Below are positions 46,832 to 55,211 of a stretch of 64,000 bases of DNA, in pieces. Each line of letters opens with the position of its first letter. The first letter of the stretch is position 1. Made by a program: the position numbers and the translations under genes. This DNA comes from Ensifer adhaerens (GTDB lineage: Bacteria > Pseudomonadota > Alphaproteobacteria > Rhizobiales > Rhizobiaceae). The notes under the pieces were generated by a model, which searched no databases, had not been told where the DNA came from, and saw only the letters and a program-made list of their open reading frames with translations. The stretch spans positions 352,613 to 416,612 of the forward strand of contig NZ_PNFP01000005.1 of the NCBI RefSeq assembly GCF_002940685.1. Direction: 5' to 3'.

Positions 46832-47789
46832 TGCCAAGCGGATCTCTCCGTCGACCGTCCTGATTGCGTCCGCGGCATTGGCGCTGCTATCGATGATCGC
46901 CTTCATGACCATCGGCGCCAAGGGAAGCTGGAGCTTCATCCTCTCCTTCCGCGGAACGAAGCTGATCGGCATGGTGCTGGTCGCCTATGCGATCGCCGTT
47001 TCGACCGTGCTGTTCCAGACGATTTCCGGCAACCGGGTGCTAACGCCGTCGATCATCGGCTTCGACGCCATGTATACGTTGCTGCAGACGGTCATGGTGT
47101 TCTTCCTCGGCGCGGCGGGGGCCGCAAGCGTCAACCCGCAGGCGCAGTTCACGCTCGAAACCGCCGTGATGGTCGGTCTCTCGCTTCTCCTGTTCCGCGC
47201 CCTGTTTTCCGGCGGCAGCCGCAGCCTGCATCTCCTGATGCTGGTCGGCGTCATCCTCGGCGGCCTGTTCCGCTCGCTCTCTTCCTTCCTGCAGCGCGTT
47301 CTCGACCCCAACGATTTCATCGTCCTGCAGGACCGGTTGTTTGCAAGCTTCAACAGCATCGATGCCAACCTGCTCGGCATCGCCGCCGCAGCAACGCTTG
47401 CCGTGACCTTCGTCCTGTGGCGGCTGTCCCCCACCTTCGACGTGCTCTCGCTCGGGCGCGAGGCGGCGATCGGGCTCGGCGTCGATCACCAGCGCATCGT
47501 CACCCTTCTGCTCGTGCTGATCGCCGTGCTGGTCTCGGTTTCGACCGCACTCGTCGGACCAGTCACCTTTTTCGGCCTGCTCGTCGCCAGCCTCGCCTGG
47601 CAGCTGACGCCCACCGCCAGCCACCGCTTCGTGCTGCCGGTCGCCGTCTCCATCGCCATCGCGACCCTTGTCGGCGGCCAGGTCGTCCTCGAACGGCTGT
47701 TTGCCTTCAACACAGCGCTCAGCATCGTCATCGAATTCTTCGGTGGCCTGGTGTTCATCTTCCTGCTTATCCGAGGCTCCGCGCGATGA
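46821..47789 (+). CDS. Ferric-siderophore ABC permease, second subunit
   Basis: A 322-residue FecCD-type permease, partner of the preceding gene. FRGTKLIGMVLVAYAIAVST (about 33-52) and SGNRVLTPSIIGFDAMYTLL (about 58-77) match the group, as does FFGLLVASLAWQLTPTASHR (about 248-267). It resembles YclO/VctG/FatC. The stop overlaps the ATPase start (ATGA). Confidence 0.92.
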   Translation: MQADAKRISPSTVLIASAALALLSMIAFMTIGAKGSWSFILSFRGTKLIGMVLVAYAIAVSTVLFQTISGNRVLTPSIIGFDAMYTLLQTVMVFFLGAAGAASVNPQAQFTLETAVMVGLSLLLFRALFSGGSRSLHLLMLVGVILGGLFRSLSSFLQRVLDPNDFIVLQDRLFASFNSIDANLLGIAAAATLAVTFVLWRLSPTFDVLSLGREAAIGLGVDHQRIVTLLLVLIAVLVSVSTALVGPVTFFGLLVASLAWQLTPTASHRFVLPVAVSIAIATLVGGQVVLERLFAFNTALSIVIEFFGGLVFIFLLIRGSAR

Positions 47790-48544
47790 TAGAGATCCAA
47801 GAGGTAACGAAATCCTATGGCGGCACCGCGGTCGTCGACCGGGTGTCGCTGACCCTGCCTTCCGGCGGCCTGACCTCGATCATCGGCCCAAACGGCGCCG
47901 GCAAGTCGACACTGCTGTCAATCGTCAGCCGGCTGATGCCGATGGACACGGGCAAGGTGCTGGTCGATGGCCTCGACGTCAGCCGCGCCGCCGGCGACGT
48001 GCTTGCCCGGCGGCTTTCGATCATGCGCCAAGACAATCACATCACCGCGCGCCTCAGCGTGCGCGACCTCGTCGCATTCGGCCGCTATCCCTATTCCAAG
48101 GGACGGCTGACAGCGGCCGATGCCGAACATATCGACCGTTCGATCGCCTATCTCGGGCTCGAGCCCTATCAGAACCGCTTTCTCGACGAACTTTCCGGCG
48201 GCCAGCGTCAGCGCGCCTTCATCGCCATGGTGCTGTGCCAGGACACCGATTACATGCTGTTCGACGAGCCGCTCAACAATCTCGACATCAAGCACGCGGT
48301 CGAGACGATGAAACTCTTGCGCCGTCTGGCGGACGACTTTGCCAAGACGGTCGTCGTCGTATTGCACGACATCAACTTCGCCTCCGCCTATTCCGACCGC
48401 ATCGTTGCCATGCAGGGCGGCCGCCTCGCCTTCGAGGGGCCGCCGCAAGACATGATCGTGCCATCGCGGCTGCAGGCGATCTTCGACGTCGACTGCCGCG
48501 TCCACGCCGTCGGCGACACGCGCCTCGTCAACTACTTCGATTAG
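47786..48544 (+). CDS. Ferric-siderophore ABC ATP-binding protein
   Basis: A 252-residue FepC/YclP-type ATPase. Walker A IGPNGAGKSTLLS (about 32-44), signature LSGGQRQRAFIAMVL (about 135-149), Walker B YMLFDEPLNNLD (about 155-166) and H-loop VLHDINFAS (about 189-197) are complete. It is the last gene of the permease operon, followed by a strong terminator hairpin. Confidence 0.94.
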   Translation: MIEIQEVTKSYGGTAVVDRVSLTLPSGGLTSIIGPNGAGKSTLLSIVSRLMPMDTGKVLVDGLDVSRAAGDVLARRLSIMRQDNHITARLSVRDLVAFGRYPYSKGRLTAADAEHIDRSIAYLGLEPYQNRFLDELSGGQRQRAFIAMVLCQDTDYMLFDEPLNNLDIKHAVETMKLLRRLADDFAKTVVVVLHDINFASAYSDRIVAMQGGRLAFEGPPQDMIVPSRLQAIFDVDCRVHAVGDTRLVNYFD

Positions 48545-48576
48545 ACATCGGCGAGCATGCCTTGGCCGGATGCGCA

Positions 48577-48609
48577 AAGCGCGCTGCACGGAACCCATGC
48601 AGCGCGCTT
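48577..48609. terminator. Bidirectional hairpin between siderophore ATPase and RND genes
   Basis: AAGCGCGCTGCA (48577-48588) pairs perfectly with TGCAGCGCGCTT (48598-48609) over a nine-base loop. It lies between two convergent genes, 33 bases after one stop and 34 bases from the other. T-tracts are short. Confidence 0.75.
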
Positions 48610-48642
48610 CGACGATGATCATTCCAGACAGCGGCCGATGCG

Positions 48643-51600
48643 CTAACCGGCGGCGCCGCGGGTGGCCTCCTTGCCGATCCGGACTGCATCCGCTGCGTGA
48701 TCCTCGTCCGTGACCGAGGAGAAACGCTTCAGCCAGCGGCCCAGTTTCGTGTTGAGGTCGTCCATCACCGTGAACATCACAGGCACGAAGACGAGGCTCA
48801 GCATCGTCGAGGTGATCAGGCCGCCGATCACCGCAACCGCCATCGGCGCGCGGAAGGCGGCACCCGCCCCGACGCCGATGACCGCCGGAACCATGCCCGC
48901 CACCATGGCGATGGTCGTCATGATGATCGGCCGCGCGCGGGTGACGCCCGCCGTCAACAGCGCCGTGCGCCGGTCGGCGCCCGCGTTGCGGCACTCGATC
49001 GCATAGTCGACGAGCAGGATCGAGTTCTTGCAGACGATCCCCATCAGCATCAGGATGCCGATCATCGACGAAAGGTCGAGCGCCGCACCGAACAGGATGA
49101 GAGCCAGTGCCGCGCCGCCGATCGACAACGGCAGGGCCACCAGGATAGTCACCGGCTGCAGGAAGTCCTTGAAGAGCAGTATCAGAACCGCCACGACCAT
49201 CAGGATGCCGGCAAGCAGCGCTAGGGCAAAATTGCGGAACATCTCCGCCATGTACTCCGCGTCGCCATAGTTGGCCTGTGACACGCCCGCAGGCAGTTCC
49301 TTCATGGCCGGCAATGCCGAAATCGCCTCGAAGGCCGTACCGAGCGTCATGCCGTTGAGATTGGCCTCGACGGCGATCAGCCGCTTTCGATCGAGCCGTT
49401 CGACGCTGCTTTCCTCGGCCCCGAAGGATAGGTCGGCGACCGAGGTCAACGGCACCAGCGCACCCGCGTTCGTGCCCACCTTGAGGTTGCGCAACGTGTC
49501 GAAGTCGCCGCGCGCCGACCGGTCGAGCATTACCCGGATCGGCACCTGGCGGTTGCCGAGGTTGAACCGCGCCGAGTTGCTCTCGTTGTCGCCCATCGTC
49601 GCAATGCGGGCGACGGTGCCGATCGACGTCACCGACACGCCGAGCCTTGCCGCCTCGTCGAAGCGCGGCTTGACCAGGAGCTCGGGCGAAAGCAACGGCT
49701 CTGTCGACCGGACACTGACCAGCCCGGGGAGCGCACGCATCTCGCTCTCCAGACGCCGCACCGAAGCCATCAGCGTTTCCGGATCATCGCCCGTCAGGTA
49801 GACGGAAAGGTCCTTCGTTCCCTCGGTCGAGGAGAAGGTCGCCTGAATGTCGGGGGTCTCCGCCAGCAAGGACCGCAACGACAGCTCGAAGGACTTGCGG
49901 TCAAGTTCACGCTCCTTGCGCGGCTTGAGCTTGATGCGCAGCGATACCTCATTGAGACTGTCTGTCGTCGCCAGAACGTTCTCGACTTCCTTTCGCGCCT
50001 TGAGCTTGGCGACCAGATCGTCGGAAATGCGCGCTGTCTCTTCGAGCCTCGTGCCGGGTGGCAGCGTGATCTTGAGCTGCGAGACATTGCTGTCGCTCGT
50101 CGGCATGAATCCCGTCGGCAGCATGCTCAGAAGGGCGATCGAGCCGATGAAGATCAGCGCGACCAGCGAAAGTGCAGTCTTGCGGTGATCGAGGGTCCAA
50201 CCGAGCATGCCGCGATAGGCGTCGGCGATGCGCGACGGCTTGGTGGCATGGCCGTGACCATGTTTCGGCCGCAGCAGATAGGCCGCCATCAAGGGCGTCA
50301 GCAGACGTGCGACCAGCAGCGAGAACAAAACGGCGATCGCGACGGTCAGGCCGAACTGCTTGAAATACTGCCCGACCGCGCCGCCGATGAAGCTGACCGG
50401 CGCAAAGACGGCGACGATCGTCAGCGTCGTTGCGACGATCGCAAGGCCGATCGCATCGGCCGCATCGATCGCCGCAAGGAACGGGCGCTTGCCCATGTCG
50501 ACATGCCGCTCGATGTTCTCGATCTCGACGATCGCATCGTCGACCAGAATGCCGATGACGAGCGTCAGCGCCAATAGGCTGATGCCGTTGAGCGTGAAGC
50601 CGAGCAGGTCCATGACCGCGAAGGTCGGCAGGATGGAAAGCGGCATGGCAAGCGCCGAGATCAGCGTCGCCCGCCAGTTGCGCAGGAATGCGAAGACGAC
50701 GACGACGGTCAGCAGCGCGCCCTCGATCAGGGCCGTGACGGCGGCATCGTAGCTCTCCTGCGTATACTCGACGAGAGAGATCAGCTCGGTCATCTCGACG
50801 CCGGGGGTGCGCGCCTGGATCTCCTTCAGCCGCTCGATCACGCGCTCGGCAACGACCGTGTCGCTCGCCCCCTTGCTGCGCGAAACCGAGAAGCTCACGA
50901 CAGGCTCGCCATCGAAACGGGCAAAGCTGCGCGGTTCGGAGGATGTGTCCTCGATCGTCGCAATGTCGGAGAGCTGCAGCCAGCGGCCGCCGGCGAGCGG
51001 AATCGCAAGCTGCCGCAGCTCGTCCACCGAGCCGGCGCTGCCGACGGTGCGGATCGATTGCTCACGTCCGCCGATTTCACCGCGACCGCTCGGAATGTTG
51101 ATGTTGATTTCCCTGAGCGCGGTGTTCACCTGGTCGGCCGTGACGCCAAGCGCCAGCAGCCGTTCGGGATTGAGCGAAACGCGCACTTCGCGGCTGACAC
51201 CGCCGAGGCGCTGCACCTTCTGCACGCCGGGCAGCGTCAGCAATTCGCTGGTGATCGTGTCATCGACGAACCAGGACAGCTCCACTTCCGACATGTGAGG
51301 CGCCCGCACGGCGTAGTAGACGATGGCGCTGCCGTCGACGTCGAGGCGCGAGACGATCGGCTCCTGAATGGACTGCGGCAGGTCGGCGCGGATCTGCGCC
51401 ACAGCCTCGCGCACGTCGTTTGCGGCCCGGTCCGGATCCGTGCCGATCTTGAATTCGACCGTGGTCGTGGAGACGCCGTCGGCAATGGTCGAGCGGATGT
51501 GACTGACCCCGACGAGGCCGGAGGCGACCCCTTCGACGCGGCGCGTCACCTGCGTTTCCATTTCGCCCGGCTGTGCGCTCGGCTGCGTGATCGTCACCGT

Positions 51601-51741
51601 CACGATCGGGAAGGATACGCTCGGATTGGCGTTGACCGGCAGCCGCAGAAACGAGGCGATGCCCACCAGCGTGAGCACGACGAAGAGGACGATCGTCGGA
51701 ACGGGCTTTCGGATCGCCCAGGCGGAAATGTTGCTCGTCAT
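48643..51741 (-). CDS. RND efflux pump inner-membrane transporter
   Basis: A 1032-residue RND (AcrB/HAE1-like) proton-driven exporter with 12 membrane helices in two repeats. The N-terminus MTSNISAWAIRKPVPTIVLF begins helix 1. GILVDDAIVEIENIERHVD (about 404-422) holds the helix-4 double aspartate of the proton relay, and LMGIVCKNSILLVDYAIE is the matching helix-10 site. Two large periplasmic loops carry the drug pathway. The substrate is unknown. It overlaps its adaptor gene by four bases; no outer-membrane channel gene follows. Confidence 0.94.
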   Translation of the reverse strand: MTSNISAWAIRKPVPTIVLFVVLTLVGIASFLRLPVNANPSVSFPIVTVTITQPSAQPGEMETQVTRRVEGVASGLVGVSHIRSTIADGVSTTTVEFKIGTDPDRAANDVREAVAQIRADLPQSIQEPIVSRLDVDGSAIVYYAVRAPHMSEVELSWFVDDTITSELLTLPGVQKVQRLGGVSREVRVSLNPERLLALGVTADQVNTALREININIPSGRGEIGGREQSIRTVGSAGSVDELRQLAIPLAGGRWLQLSDIATIEDTSSEPRSFARFDGEPVVSFSVSRSKGASDTVVAERVIERLKEIQARTPGVEMTELISLVEYTQESYDAAVTALIEGALLTVVVVFAFLRNWRATLISALAMPLSILPTFAVMDLLGFTLNGISLLALTLVIGILVDDAIVEIENIERHVDMGKRPFLAAIDAADAIGLAIVATTLTIVAVFAPVSFIGGAVGQYFKQFGLTVAIAVLFSLLVARLLTPLMAAYLLRPKHGHGHATKPSRIADAYRGMLGWTLDHRKTALSLVALIFIGSIALLSMLPTGFMPTSDSNVSQLKITLPPGTRLEETARISDDLVAKLKARKEVENVLATTDSLNEVSLRIKLKPRKERELDRKSFELSLRSLLAETPDIQATFSSTEGTKDLSVYLTGDDPETLMASVRRLESEMRALPGLVSVRSTEPLLSPELLVKPRFDEAARLGVSVTSIGTVARIATMGDNESNSARFNLGNRQVPIRVMLDRSARGDFDTLRNLKVGTNAGALVPLTSVADLSFGAEESSVERLDRKRLIAVEANLNGMTLGTAFEAISALPAMKELPAGVSQANYGDAEYMAEMFRNFALALLAGILMVVAVLILLFKDFLQPVTILVALPLSIGGAALALILFGAALDLSSMIGILMLMGIVCKNSILLVDYAIECRNAGADRRTALLTAGVTRARPIIMTTIAMVAGMVPAVIGVGAGAAFRAPMAVAVIGGLITSTMLSLVFVPVMFTVMDDLNTKLGRWLKRFSSVTDEDHAADAVRIGKEATRGAAG

Positions 51742-52895
51742 TGCTGGCCGCCCGTCTGCGTCGGCTGGACGTCTTTCGTTGCGACCACTTCACCTTCGCG
51801 CAGCGACGCCCCGGACTTGAGAACGACCCGCTCGCCGGCAGAAAGGCCCGAGGTGATCTCGACCTTGCCGCCCTGGCGCATGCCCGCCTTGACCGGCTTG
51901 CGCACGACCTGGCCGCCATCGACGACGAAGACCGAGACGGCGCCATCCGGCGCACCGAAGAGCAGGGCGGAATCGTCGACCATGATCGCCTTGCGCTCGG
52001 CCACCACGACCTCCGCCCGGCCGAACGTGCCCGCAAAGGGCGGGCGGGCGGTCGACATCGTGACTTGCGCGGTCCCGAGGCGGGTCTCGCGGTCGATCTT
52101 CGGGTTGATCACCCGCACGCGCCCCTCGATCCAGTCGTTGCGACCCGAAAGTTTGACCTTCACCGTCTGGCCGACCGCCAGCAACGGCAGTTCCGTTTCC
52201 GGCACTTCGGCCGCGAACTCGATTTCGCCGCCGCGAATAAGCTTGAGCAGCGGATCCGAGCCGGCAAGCGCACCGGCGCGCGCAAACCGCTCCGAGACGA
52301 TCCCGGCAGCAGGCGCGAGGATTACCGCGCGATCGAGCCTGCGTCGCGCTTCCGCTTCGAGCGCTTCCGCCTGCTCGTAGTCGGCTCGCGCGACCTTGAC
52401 CGCCTGCTCCGCAAGGGCGAGGGCCGAGACGCGTTCCTCGAGAATGGTGGCGGCCTGAAGGTGGCTCAACTGGCGGGCACGGGCGAGTTTCTTCCGTTCC
52501 TGCGTGACCGTCTCTTCCTCCCGCGCCATCGCTGCGCCGGCGCGCGCAACGCGGCCCTTGGCCTCGCGCAAAAGGTTCTCCAGCATCTCGGTTTCCAGCC
52601 GGGCGAGCACCTGGCCCGCCGCGACCCGATCGCCGATCTCGACCTCGACACTGGCGATACGCTGGTCGGTCAAGGCCGTGCCGACGGCAACTTCCTCGCG
52701 GGCGACGAACATGCCGGCAAAGGAGCGTGTCCATTGCTGGGGGCGGTTGTCGGCAACCAGCGTCGTTACCGTGCGGTTCACGGACGGGGCAGGAACGGAG
52801 GCTGCGGCCTCCCCGGAGGCCTCAGCCTGGCCGGCGGACGCCGCGAACGCGAGCAGGGCCGCGAGAACGACGTTCAACTCAACTGTACGTCTCAT
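51738..52895 (-). CDS. RND efflux periplasmic adaptor
   Basis: A 385-residue membrane-fusion protein. A signal sequence (about 1-25, ending AGQAEA) precedes a lipoyl/hairpin region: VEIGDRVAAGQVLARLETEM (about 82-101), a charged alpha hairpin (about 102-170), VILAPAAGIVSERFARAGAL (about 179-198) and the beta-barrel and membrane-proximal domains. It links the RND pump to an outer-membrane channel. ATG 52895 gives the family length; the frame is open to 53027 across the operator and that part is not coding. Confidence 0.93.
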   Translation of the reverse strand: MRRTVELNVVLAALLAFAASAGQAEASGEAAASVPAPSVNRTVTTLVADNRPQQWTRSFAGMFVAREEVAVGTALTDQRIASVEVEIGDRVAAGQVLARLETEMLENLLREAKGRVARAGAAMAREEETVTQERKKLARARQLSHLQAATILEERVSALALAEQAVKVARADYEQAEALEAEARRRLDRAVILAPAAGIVSERFARAGALAGSDPLLKLIRGGEIEFAAEVPETELPLLAVGQTVKVKLSGRNDWIEGRVRVINPKIDRETRLGTAQVTMSTARPPFAGTFGRAEVVVAERKAIMVDDSALLFGAPDGAVSVFVVDGGQVVRKPVKAGMRQGGKVEITSGLSAGERVVLKSGASLREGEVVATKDVQPTQTGGQQ

Positions 52896-52981
52896 TTCAT
52901 TGGCTTTCCATTGGCGGGACCGGCTGCGGCATGATGCGCCTGCGGTACCGGTTCCCGGGTCGGGCAAAGGGCGTCGATTAT

Positions 52982-53005
52982 TTATTAGATCATTCAATCT
53001 AATAA
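52982..53005. promoter_or_regulatory. TetR operator 1 (efflux side)
   Basis: TTATTAGAT-N6-ATCTAATAA is a perfect inverted repeat, 87 bases upstream of the adaptor ATG. Its core ATTAGA-N8-TCTAAT is repeated near the TetR start, which marks both as sites for the same dimer. Confidence 0.7.
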
Positions 53006-53115
53006 TAAGAGTAATCAAACGCGACAATTGTAAGGCAGATCACATACGAGCATTGCGGGAAGATGGCGGAGATCCTGCGAGCAGTTGCCTTGACACCGAT
53101 CGGCCGCCCAACGAA

Positions 53116-53135
53116 ATTAGAGCGCTTGATCTAAT
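53116..53135. promoter_or_regulatory. TetR operator 2 (regulator side)
   Basis: ATTAGA-N8-TCTAAT, identical in arms and spacing to the core of the site at 52984-53003, lies 30 bases before the TetR start codon. This suits autorepression together with control of the pump. Confidence 0.7.
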
Positions 53136-53164
53136 AATCGAATGGCCTGCAAGGAGAACCGGCG

Positions 53165-53764
53165 ATGCGCAAGATCGACCCCGAAAAACACGCCGCCAGA
53201 CGTCAGCTGATTCTCGATGCGGCTATCGCCTGCTTTTCGCGCAAGGGCTTCCATGGCACGTCGACAGCTGAGATCTGCGCCGAGGCAGGCATGAGCCCGG
53301 GCAATCTTTTCCATTATTTTCCGACCAAGCACACCATCATCGCTGCGATCGTGGAAGAGGAGCGTCAAGAAACGGCGGAGATTTTCCGAAAGCTGGGCGA
53401 AGAGGAGGATCTGTTCGCCGCAGTGCTGGGCTTCATGGATAGCGTCCTCGAGCTGGCGGGCGATCCTGCCTATTCGAGCCTCGCGCTCGAAATCGCCGCC
53501 GAGGCGATGCGTGACGAGCGCATCGGAGCGCTTGCCACGGCAAATGATGCCGAACTCCAGTCGGCGCTCGTGGCACTCCTGCGCAACGCGGCCAGCCGAA
53601 ACCAGATCGACCGGGCGATCGACGCGGAAGGTGCTGCCCGCTGGATCGCCGCGATCATCGACGGCATCTTCAGCAGGGTCGCGGTCGATCCCGGCTTCAG
53701 GCCGAAGGAAGAAGGCGTGCTGATGCGGCGCCTTGTGAGCCGCTTTCTGCGCGCAGGAGACTGA
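53165..53764 (+). CDS. TetR family transcriptional regulator
   Basis: A 199-residue TetR protein. The N-terminal helix-turn-helix spans AARRQLILDAAIACFSRKGF (about 10-29) and STAEICAEAGMSPGNLFHYF (about 34-53). The ligand-binding domain follows to the end. It is divergent from the RND adaptor with two matching operators in the 269-base gap, so it very likely represses the pump and itself. ATG 53165 has AAGGAGAA ten bases upstream. Confidence 0.93.
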   Translation: MRKIDPEKHAARRQLILDAAIACFSRKGFHGTSTAEICAEAGMSPGNLFHYFPTKHTIIAAIVEEERQETAEIFRKLGEEEDLFAAVLGFMDSVLELAGDPAYSSLALEIAAEAMRDERIGALATANDAELQSALVALLRNAASRNQIDRAIDAEGAARWIAAIIDGIFSRVAVDPGFRPKEEGVLMRRLVSRFLRAGD

Positions 53765-53777
53765 GCCCGTGATGCGA

Positions 53778-53820
53778 GAAGACCGCAACGGCCTTTCGGC
53801 CGATTGCGGTCTTCGGTTTC
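53778..53820. terminator. Terminator after the TetR gene
   Basis: GAAGACCGCAA (53778-53788) pairs with TTGCGGTCTTC (53804-53814), with an inner GGCC/GGCC stem, then GGTTTC. It lies between convergent genes (TetR and the methyltransferase) and could end both. Confidence 0.8.
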
Positions 53821-53866
53821 CCGGCCTGCCCCGGCTTGACCCAGAGGCAGGCTCGCCGAGGCGATC

Positions 53867-54910
53867 TCAGGAATGTTTCTGGATGATGCCGTAGACGATG
53901 TTCCGGTTGGCCCCGAAGAACACGCGCGCATCGATGGCGGACTTTCCGGCGCTCTTGTGGATGATGTTCCACATGTCCGCCTCGGAACGCAGCAGCAAGG
54001 CCCAGTTCATGAAGCTTTCCATGTAGCCGTCGACACCGATGTCCTGGGCGAAGTTGGCGAAGAGGAAGACACCGTTCGGCTTCAGCATCTGCAGGCAGCG
54101 GTGCGTCAGCTTGATGGCCACCTTGTCGGCGAGATAGTCATAGAGGCCGGCCGCATAGATGAAGTCGAACTTGCCGAGCTTCTGATCCCTGCCGAGCAGG
54201 CTGCGGACGGAGCCGTCGACCGCCTCGATCGCGGTGCCGCGGAAATCCCGGCTGATCGATCCGACACTGAGAGGATCCTGATCGAGCGCCACCCAACGCT
54301 TGACCCGGCCTTCCTGGAGTGCCGCCGAGCGATTGGCTTCGCGAAGGTGACCGGCGGCGATCGTCAGGATTTCCGCCTGACCGCCCCGACCCGCCGCGAT
54401 CTCGTCGACGTGGCGCGTCAGGATATCGCGACGCTCGCGCACCGCCACCGAGGAGGAGGCGTCCTTCGTGTATTCGTAAAGGGCGCGCCCGACCGGCGAA
54501 GCCCGTTCGATTTCGCCGGCAACGCTCGCATGGCCGTAGATAAAGTCGAGCAACTGCGCGTCACCCGAATATCCCCTGGGCTTGTCGAACGACCACCGCG
54601 TGAACGGATCCTGCAGGAAGTAATCAGCGACCGGGTGGTCCTGGGCAAGAGGAATTAGCTCCTGCCACACGCTGGGGTGGTACTTGGCGCGGGTCTCATG
54701 GAGGGACGCGGCGAGCCGGTGGATAATTTTCGACGGCTCCGTCCCTTGAATGAATTGTTCCTGAGCGACCCTGAGAATCAATGCGAGCTCGGCCTTTGCG
54801 GTCGAAAGCTGTTCGTCATGCCGTTCGCCCCGGGGCGAAACGAACTCATCGGCCATTGCCTTGGGAGTTATGAGGCTCTGACCGTCGAAAACAGTCTGAA
54901 ATTGGCGCAC
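53867..54910 (-). CDS. SAM-dependent methyltransferase, PhcB-like
   Basis: A protein of up to 347 residues with a helical N-terminal half and a class I methyltransferase C-terminal half. DKPRGYSGDAQLLDFIYGHA (about 109-128) is a signature shared, as far as I recall, with the PhcB/EF 3-hydroxypalmitate methyl ester family. ILTIAAGHLREANRS (about 181-195) replaces the usual glycine-rich SAM loop, and DFIYAAGLYDYLADKVAIKL (about 249-268) follows. It may methylate a fatty acid or small signal. The start is uncertain: GTG 54910, or ATG 54856. It is divergent from a GGDEF-EAL gene. Confidence 0.75.
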   Translation of the reverse strand: MRQFQTVFDGQSLITPKAMADEFVSPRGERHDEQLSTAKAELALILRVAQEQFIQGTEPSKIIHRLAASLHETRAKYHPSVWQELIPLAQDHPVADYFLQDPFTRWSFDKPRGYSGDAQLLDFIYGHASVAGEIERASPVGRALYEYTKDASSSVAVRERRDILTRHVDEIAAGRGGQAEILTIAAGHLREANRSAALQEGRVKRWVALDQDPLSVGSISRDFRGTAIEAVDGSVRSLLGRDQKLGKFDFIYAAGLYDYLADKVAIKLTHRCLQMLKPNGVFLFANFAQDIGVDGYMESFMNWALLLRSEADMWNIIHKSAGKSAIDARVFFGANRNIVYGIIQKHS

Positions 54911-55211
54911 GCGAGACCATCCATTAAAGGTTTGTTAACAATAGTCGCGAAGATGCGCGCATTACGGCTCGGATTGCAAGTTTTTGTATATAATAAGGTA
55001 AATACTGGAGGCTCACCCCTTTGGGTTATGCCGATTCGCAGATGCCCTGACCCATTAATTTAACAAAACTTAATGGACACCTCCTATCATGCCTCGCAGC
55101 GTTTCCCGCCCTTGTTGCAGATAGGGTGTGGCAAACACGCAGGGAGTGTCCGAAACAACGTCCATTGATGGAAAAGCGACGACAGATTTCCGTTGAACGT
55201 GACGAAACTCG
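54911..55211. other. Divergent promoter region, methyltransferase and GGDEF-EAL genes
   Basis: No gene is visible in these 301 bases. A TATAAT hexamer lies at 54989-54994 on the plus strand, but I see no well-spaced -35. An inverted repeat CCATTAA-N11-TTAATGG lies at 55052-55076, and further CCATTAA/CCATTGATGG-like copies occur near 54919 and 55162. These could be regulator sites. Confidence 0.45.

Noticed and set aside
54677..55063. A 128-codon plus-strand frame crossing the methyltransferase start
   Set aside because: It is mostly antisense to the methyltransferase gene, with no motifs and no upstream signal.
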